NCBI GenBank assembly: GCA_020851835.1
Contig: JADZBZ010000015.1
Coordinates: 1 to 18,124, forward strand
Source: Acidobacteriota bacterium
Lineage (GTDB): Bacteria; Acidobacteriota; Vicinamibacteria; Vicinamibacterales; UBA2999
Direction: 5' to 3'
Length of the DNA: 18,124 bases
In this document: one piece after another, positions 13,604 through 18,124 of the stretch
How the letters are laid out: each line of letters starts with the position of its first letter
Position numbering within the stretch: the first letter of the stretch is position 1
Translations under genes and position numbers: made by a program
The notes under the pieces: generated by a model
Database searches by the model: none
Told to the model about the DNA's origin: nothing
What the model saw: only the letters and a program-made list of their open reading frames with translations

Positions 13604-14242
13604 GTGGCCTTCCATTACCTGGCCGTCGAGGGCCCCATCGGCGTGGGCAAGACCGCCCTGGCCGAGCGGCTCGCGTCCCGGCTGGACGCCACCACCATCC
13701 TCGAAGACACCGAAAACCCGTTCCTCGGCGATTTCTACGGCGACCGCCCCGGCGCGGCGTTGCAGGCGCAGCTCTTCTACCTGCTGAACCGCCACCGGCA
13801 GCTGTCGGGCCTGCGTCAGGCCGACCTCTTCCTGCAGGCGACGGTCTGTGACTACGTCTTCGACAAGGACAAGATCTTCGCGTACCTGAACCTCGACGAC
13901 AACGAGCTCTTCATCTACCAGCGCCTGTACGACCTTCTGGCGCGCGACGTGCCGGCGCCCGACCTGGTCGTCTACCTCCAGGCGCCGACCGGGGTCCTCA
14001 TCGACCGGCTGCGCCGCCGCCCGGTGGATCCCGACGGCGAGGCGCCCCGGCCCGGTGAAGACTACCTGCGGGAGCTCAACGAGGCCTACCAGCACTTCTT
14101 CTTCCATTACACCGCGACGCCACTGCTGGTGGTCGAAACCTCCGAATTCGACCCGGAAACCGACGATACCGCGCTCGACGAACTCGTGCGCCAGATCAGG
14201 GGAATGGGCAAGGGCACGCAGTACTACGTCAAGCGGAAGTGA
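13604..14242 (+). CDS. Deoxynucleoside kinase
   Basis: This cytoplasmic salvage enzyme phosphorylates deoxynucleosides (dA/dG or dC type) to dNMPs. It has 212 residues from GTG at 13604. The P-loop GPIGVGKT is at residues 10-17, followed by LEDTENPFLGDFYGD (33-47), the substrate-side signature of the family. The LID region has RLRRRP at 135-140. Where many family members have a D/E-R-S motif, this protein has VCDYVFDKDKIF (81-92). That wording recalls kinase domains fused to FolK in some other phyla. The upstream frame gives no better start. There is no Shine-Dalgarno sequence, and a -10-like TATACT lies eight bases ahead, so the mRNA is probably leaderless. Exact base preference cannot be told. 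Confidence 0.88.
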   Translation: MAFHYLAVEGPIGVGKTALAERLASRLDATTILEDTENPFLGDFYGDRPGAALQAQLFYLLNRHRQLSGLRQADLFLQATVCDYVFDKDKIFAYLNLDDNELFIYQRLYDLLARDVPAPDLVVYLQAPTGVLIDRLRRRPVDPDGEAPRPGEDYLRELNEAYQHFFFHYTATPLLVVETSEFDPETDDTALDELVRQIRGMGKGTQYYVKRK

Positions 14243-14244
14243 GT

Positions 14245-14250
14245 TAAGCT
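14245..14250 (+). promoter_or_regulatory. -10-like TAAGCT before accD
   Basis: TAAGCT fits TANNNT and ends eight bases before the accD ATG, directly after the kinase stop codon. No Shine-Dalgarno sequence is positioned for this ATG. The arrangement matches that before ddl and the kinase and suggests a second, leaderless start for accD. Read-through from the kinase gene is also likely. Confidence 0.35.
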
Positions 14251-14258
14251 GGCGGCCT

Positions 14259-15104
14259 ATGGCGTGGTTCAAAAAGGCACGCAAGCCGCTGATGACTTCG
14301 CCCGACAAGGCCAGCCGCGTGCCCGAAGGCCTCTGGGAAAAGTGCCCGGAGTGCGACACCCTGATTTACGCCAAGGACCTCGTCAAGAACCTGCACGTCT
14401 GCCACAAGTGCGGTCACCACTTCCGGCTCGGCGCGATCGATCGCCTGAAATCCCTCTTCGACGACGAGCGCTGGGAAGAAATCGCGCCGGGCCTGCGATC
14501 GAACGACCCGCTGCGCTTCACCGACACCCGGCCGTACAAGGACCGCCTGGCCAAGACCATCGCCGACACCGGCCTGTCCGACGCGGTGGTGGTGGGCCTG
14601 GGCCGGCTCGACGGCATCGAAGCGGTGATCGCGTCGATGGAATACAGCTTCATCGGCGGGTCGATGGGGGTGGTGGTGGGCGAGAAGATCGTCCAGGGCA
14701 TCGAGCGCGCTATCGAGAGTTGCGCACCCGTGATCATCGTCTGCTGCTCTGGGGGCGCGCGCATGATGGAAGGAGCGCTCTCGCTGATGCAGATGGCGAA
14801 GATTTCCTCCGCCCTCGCCCGGCTGGATCGGGCCCGGCTCCCCTACATCGCCGTCCTCACCGATCCGACAACCGGTGGCGTGACGGCCAGCTACGCCATG
14901 CTCGGTGACGTGAACGTAGCCGAACCGAAGGCCCTCATCGGCTTCGCTGGCCCCCGCGTCATCGAGCAGACCATCCGGCAGAAGCTGCCCGACGGCTTCC
15001 AGCGCAGCGAGTTCCTGCTCGAGCGCGGCATGCTCGACCTGATCGTGGACCGCCGCGAACTGAAGGCCACCCTGTCGCGGGCGCTGCGCTTCATGGGCAA
15101 GTGA
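14259..15104 (+). CDS. accD: Acetyl-CoA carboxylase, carboxyltransferase beta subunit
   Basis: AccD forms, with AccA, the carboxyltransferase that makes malonyl-CoA for fatty-acid synthesis. It has 281 residues. A basic start (MAWFKKARKP) precedes the zinc ribbon C29-x2-C32-x15-C48-x2-C51. The crotonase-fold core includes YSFIGGSMGVVVGEKI, CCSGGARMMEGALSLMQM and TDPTTGGVTASYAMLGD. Size and motifs are normal for the family. The start is 16 bases after the kinase stop, and the stop overlaps the folC start as GTGA. The accD-folC pairing is also known from enteric bacteria. accA is not in the window. Confidence 0.97.
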   Translation: MAWFKKARKPLMTSPDKASRVPEGLWEKCPECDTLIYAKDLVKNLHVCHKCGHHFRLGAIDRLKSLFDDERWEEIAPGLRSNDPLRFTDTRPYKDRLAKTIADTGLSDAVVVGLGRLDGIEAVIASMEYSFIGGSMGVVVGEKIVQGIERAIESCAPVIIVCCSGGARMMEGALSLMQMAKISSALARLDRARLPYIAVLTDPTTGGVTASYAMLGDVNVAEPKALIGFAGPRVIEQTIRQKLPDGFQRSEFLLERGMLDLIVDRRELKATLSRALRFMGK

Positions 15105-16393
15105 CGACCCTCGAACGCCTGTTCTCGCTCGAAACCGTCGGCATCAAGCTCGGCCTCGAGAACATCCGCTCCCTGACGGCCGCGCTCGGCCACCCCGAGC
15201 GCGCCTGTCCGTCCGTGCACGTCGCCGGCACCAACGGCAAGGGCTCGGTGTCGGCCATGGTCGAGCGGGCCCTGCGGGCCCAGGGGTACCGGACCGGTCT
15301 CTACACCTCACCCCACCTCGACCGCGTCGAGGAACGCATCGCCATCAACGGGATCCCCATCGCGCCCGAACCGTTCGACGCCTGCGCGCGCGACGTGCTC
15401 GCCTTGGTCGACGCGCTCCGGGCCGACGGGCGCCTGCCGGCAAGCCCCACCTTCTTCGAAGCGACCACGGCGATGGCCTTCGAGGCGTTTCGCCGGGCCG
15501 GCGTGCAGACGGCCGTCGTCGAAGTCGGGCTCGGCGGCCGCTACGATGCCACCAACGTCGTCGAACCAGCCGCCTCGGCCATCACCTCCATCGATCTCGA
15601 TCACGAGCGGCATCTGGGCCGGACGCTCGCAGCGATTGCCGCGGAGAAGGCCGGCATCGCCAAGCGCGGCGTCCCATTGGTCGTCGGGAGCCTGCCGCCG
15701 GAGGCGCGCGAGGTCGTGCGCGCGGCCGCCGACGCCGCGGGTGCGCCGATGGTCGACGCCGCGAGATTCATCCACCGGTTCGAGCTGTCGGGCGGGGTTG
15801 CGACGGTCTGGGGTGCGATCCGCGCCGGATCGTTTGGACCCGTACGACTCGGGCTGCGTGGCGGCCACCAGGTGGCCAATGCCGCCGTGGCGACGGCGCT
15901 CGTCGACACGCTCGATGCACGAGGGCTGCCGGTCGGCGTCGACAGCCTCGTGGCCGGCCTGTCGGACGTGTGCTGGCCGGGTCGCCTCGAGTGGCTGACC
16001 ACGCGGCAGGGTGTCCTGCTGATCGATGCGGCGCACAATCCGGCCGGCACCGCTGCGCTGGCATCGTATCTAATCGATGCGGGCGTGGCGCCGCTTCCCG
16101 TCGCACTGGCGGTGATGGAGGACAAGGATCTGACGGGCATGGTAGGTCCACTGGTGCCGGTGGCGTCCCGATTCGTCGCCACCGAGGCCCGGTCGGCGCG
16201 CGCGCTCCCGGCCGATACCCTGGCGGCGCGGCTGGTCGCGCTGGTGCCCGGCGTGTCGGTCGACCTCGAGCCCGACCCGCTGCGCGCCGCGGCGCGCGCG
16301 ATGGCGCATGGTCGTGGCGTGGCCGCTGGATCCATCTACTTCACCGGTCCGCTGCGGGCGCGCCTGATCGAGGCGGGTGCCCGGTCGATCTGA
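15101..16393 (+). CDS. folC: Folylpolyglutamate synthase / dihydrofolate synthase
   Basis: FolC adds glutamate to dihydropteroate and/or folates in an ATP-dependent, Mur-ligase-like reaction in the cytoplasm. It has 430 residues from GTG at 15101, overlapping the accD stop by four bases. The ATP-binding loop is HVAGTNGKGS (40-49), followed by YTSPHL (68-73). VEVGLGGRYDATN and the C-terminal domain motif LLIDAAHNPAG follow. Length and order of motifs match the family. Whether it has both activities cannot be judged from sequence. It is translationally coupled to accD. Confidence 0.95.
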   Translation: MTTLERLFSLETVGIKLGLENIRSLTAALGHPERACPSVHVAGTNGKGSVSAMVERALRAQGYRTGLYTSPHLDRVEERIAINGIPIAPEPFDACARDVLALVDALRADGRLPASPTFFEATTAMAFEAFRRAGVQTAVVEVGLGGRYDATNVVEPAASAITSIDLDHERHLGRTLAAIAAEKAGIAKRGVPLVVGSLPPEAREVVRAAADAAGAPMVDAARFIHRFELSGGVATVWGAIRAGSFGPVRLGLRGGHQVANAAVATALVDTLDARGLPVGVDSLVAGLSDVCWPGRLEWLTTRQGVLLIDAAHNPAGTAALASYLIDAGVAPLPVALAVMEDKDLTGMVGPLVPVASRFVATEARSARALPADTLAARLVALVPGVSVDLEPDPLRAAARAMAHGRGVAAGSIYFTGPLRARLIEAGARSI

Positions 16394-16399
16394 TATTCT
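16391..16399 (+). promoter_or_regulatory. Extended -10-like TGATATTCT before lptD
   Basis: TGATATTCT combines an extended -10 TGn with TATTCT. The TGA is at the same time the folC stop codon. It ends 11 bases before the proposed lptD GTG at 16411, which would give a very short leader. No clear -35 is visible. Confidence 0.35.
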
Positions 16400-16410
16400 C
16401 GGGAACGTCC

Positions 16411-18124
16411 GTGCCCGTCCCGTCCCAGCCATTCCGCGTGTCGCTCGCCTCTCTAACGATCGGCCTCGTCCTGCTGGTGGCGGCGCCGGCCTCTGCGCAG
16501 CTCGTCCCGGGGTGGAACACCAGGCAGTTCACGCTCGAGCGGATCGACGCCGACCGCGTGCGCCTGATGCGTGAAGTCGAAATCGAGGGCGAGAAGGGCA
16601 GCCCGAACGAAGGCCAGAAGTTCTTCGCCGACGACATGGAACTCAACACGCGCACGGGCGAGCTCACGGCCTCGGGCAATGTCGTCTTCTCGACGCCCGA
16701 CGCGCGGATTGCCGCCGATAGCGTGGTGTTCAACACGCGGACCAAGCTCGGGACCTTCAGCAACGCTTCGGGCATCGCGTCGCTGGGCGAGCGCGGCGAG
16801 AAGGACCGCAGCATGTTCGGGACGCTCGAGCCCGACGTCTATTTCTACGGCCAGACCATCGAGAAGATCGGGGCCGACAAGTACAGCATCGCCCGGGGCG
16901 GGTTCACGACGTGCGTCCAGCCTACCCCGCGATGGGAAATCGTCAGCGGCCACGCCACGGTGAACCTGCACGACTACGCGCTGCTCCGCAACGCGGTGAT
17001 TCGCGTGAAGGACGTGCCGGTCTTCTACCTGCCGCTGATGTACTACCCCATCCAGGACGACGACCGGGCCACCGGCTTCCTGCTGCCGACCTACGGCCGA
17101 TCCACCTATCGAGGCTCGTCGCTCAGCAACGCTTTCTTCTGGGCCATCAGCCGGAACCAGGACGCCACGCTGATGCACGACTGGTTCGCCTCGCGCGGAC
17201 AAGGCACCGGCGCCGAGTATCGCTACATCGTCGCGCCGCAGGCTCAGGGCGACTTTCGCGTGTACTACCTGAAGGAGAAGGAGAGCACCTACTCCACGGG
17301 GGGCGGATCGTTCGTGGATCCGGCGCGCACGAGTTTCCGGCTCAACGGCAACGTGACCCAGAACCTGCCGTGGGGGCTCCGGGGCCGGGCGCGCCTCGAC
17401 TACTTCTCGAACATCGCGGCCGAACAGCTCTACAACAACAACCTGTACCAGAACACTTTCAGCACCCGCACGCTGGGCGGCGGCGTGTCGGGGGCGTGGC
17501 ACGGGCTGAGCGTGTCGGGCACCTACCAGCGCTCCGAGTCCTTCTACAACGCCAACGATTCGTTCGTGAACGGGCAGGCGCCGGGCGTCGTGGCGTCCTT
17601 TACCGGACGCCGTATCGGGCGGCTGCCCCTGTATGCCTCGGTCAACGTGGACGCCGCGCGCGTGGTCTGGGAGCAGCGGTCGGGCACCGCGGTCAGCGAC
17701 TTCGGCCTCGGTCGCGTGGATCTGCTGCCGTCGCTGCGCGCGGCCCTCAGCTCGCTGCCGTTCCTCTCGGTCAACGCATCGCTCGGCTACCGGGTCACCT
17801 ACTTCACCGAGAGCCTCGACCCGGCCACGCGTCGGCAAATCGAGGAGTCGGTGACGCGTGGCTACGCCGACATGCGCGCCGAAGTGGTGGGCCCCGTCTT
17901 CACCCGGGTGTTCACGCCGAACAACGCGTTCGCCGACCGGATGAAGCACGTCATCGAGCCCGCCTTCACTCTGCAGCGCATCACGAGCATCGACACTCAG
18001 AACCGCATCCCCACCGCCGCCTCCTACGAATACATCGTCGGCGGCGTCACGCGCTTCACCTACGGCCTGACCAACCGCTTGCTCGTCCGGCGGGGCGGTG
18101 GGCAGCCGGCGGCGGGCCCGGGCG
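16411..18124 (+). CDS. lptD: LPS-assembly protein LptD, partial (C-terminus outside window)
   Basis: LptD is the outer-membrane beta-barrel that, with LptE, inserts lipopolysaccharide into the outer leaflet. About 571 residues are visible and the frame is open at the right edge. Starting at GTG 16411, residues 1-30 form a signal peptide ending APASA-Q. An LptA-like OstA domain follows (about 45-170), with FFADDMELNTRTGELTASGN and GGFTTCVQPTPRWEIVSGHA. After PVFYLPLMYYPI comes the start of the barrel with alternating aromatic strands and Gly-rich turns, such as DRATGFLLPTYGRSTYRGSS. A GTG at 16438 is an alternative start but would shorten the signal peptide. GGGAAC upstream is at best a weak Shine-Dalgarno. 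It lies 17 bases after folC. Confidence 0.93.
   Translation, partial: MPVPSQPFRVSLASLTIGLVLLVAAPASAQLVPGWNTRQFTLERIDADRVRLMREVEIEGEKGSPNEGQKFFADDMELNTRTGELTASGNVVFSTPDARIAADSVVFNTRTKLGTFSNASGIASLGERGEKDRSMFGTLEPDVYFYGQTIEKIGADKYSIARGGFTTCVQPTPRWEIVSGHATVNLHDYALLRNAVIRVKDVPVFYLPLMYYPIQDDDRATGFLLPTYGRSTYRGSSLSNAFFWAISRNQDATLMHDWFASRGQGTGAEYRYIVAPQAQGDFRVYYLKEKESTYSTGGGSFVDPARTSFRLNGNVTQNLPWGLRGRARLDYFSNIAAEQLYNNNLYQNTFSTRTLGGGVSGAWHGLSVSGTYQRSESFYNANDSFVNGQAPGVVASFTGRRIGRLPLYASVNVDAARVVWEQRSGTAVSDFGLGRVDLLPSLRAALSSLPFLSVNASLGYRVTYFTESLDPATRRQIEESVTRGYADMRAEVVGPVFTRVFTPNNAFADRMKHVIEPAFTLQRITSIDTQNRIPTAASYEYIVGGVTRFTYGLTNRLLVRRGGGQPAAGPG

Noticed and set aside
13559..14359. Upstream extension of the menC frame to 14359
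   Set aside because: It is antisense to the deoxynucleoside kinase and accD start, and the enolase-superfamily N-terminus MRIDRLELF begins at 13558 with a Shine-Dalgarno sequence.
16453..17949. Minus-strand 498-codon frame opposite lptD
   Set aside because: The plus strand encodes a clear LptD with signal peptide and OstA domain. The minus frame is compositional shadow.

Overview
The window is GC-rich DNA from a diderm (Gram-negative) bacterium. An LptD-type outer-membrane protein, SecDF/YajC and peptidoglycan-precursor genes are all present. The codon use, the tgt-yajC-secD-secF order, the divergent membrane pyrophosphatase and the Lys/Ala-rich micropeptides would fit an Acidobacteriota of the Vicinamibacteria type, but that placement is inference. 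No CRISPR array, transposase, phage gene, rRNA or tRNA was seen. Most of the window is compact chromosomal housekeeping DNA.

Layout. Positions 1-7490 (minus strand) hold a tightly packed seven-gene cluster read tgt > yajC > secD > secF > uppP > DUF502 protein > hppA. Junctions are 1- or 4-base overlaps or gaps of 3-16 bases, and hppA runs off the left edge. The cluster joins Sec-dependent export (YajC-SecDF, driven by ion-motive force), undecaprenyl pyrophosphate recycling and a PPi-driven ion pump. A 33-base gap separates it from the divergent plus-strand pair ddl > secreted TPR-like protein (7524-9742). The TPR-like gene appears to start at a rare ATT codon inside the end of ddl.

Positions 9743-10346 are the least ordinary part. 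They hold a well-formed promoter with an upstream inverted repeat and a structured leader. Two separate 18-codon genes follow, encoding almost pure Lys/Ala peptides that share an identical 33-base start, and each has its own intrinsic terminator. A hairpin-rich spacer lies between them.

Positions 10347-13558 (minus) hold menC-type enolase-superfamily enzyme > HEAT-repeat/cyclophilin lipoprotein, coupled by an ATGA overlap. From 13604 to the right edge (plus) come a deoxynucleoside kinase, accD, folC and a partial lptD. These serve dNTP salvage, fatty-acid synthesis, folate polyglutamylation and LPS export.

Regulation. Several plus-strand genes (ddl, the kinase, accD, possibly lptD) lack a Shine-Dalgarno sequence and carry a TANNNT -10-like hexamer 7-11 bases before the start codon. 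This suggests leaderless or near-leaderless mRNAs. Both divergent intergenic regions are very short and have overlapping -10-like elements on the two strands.
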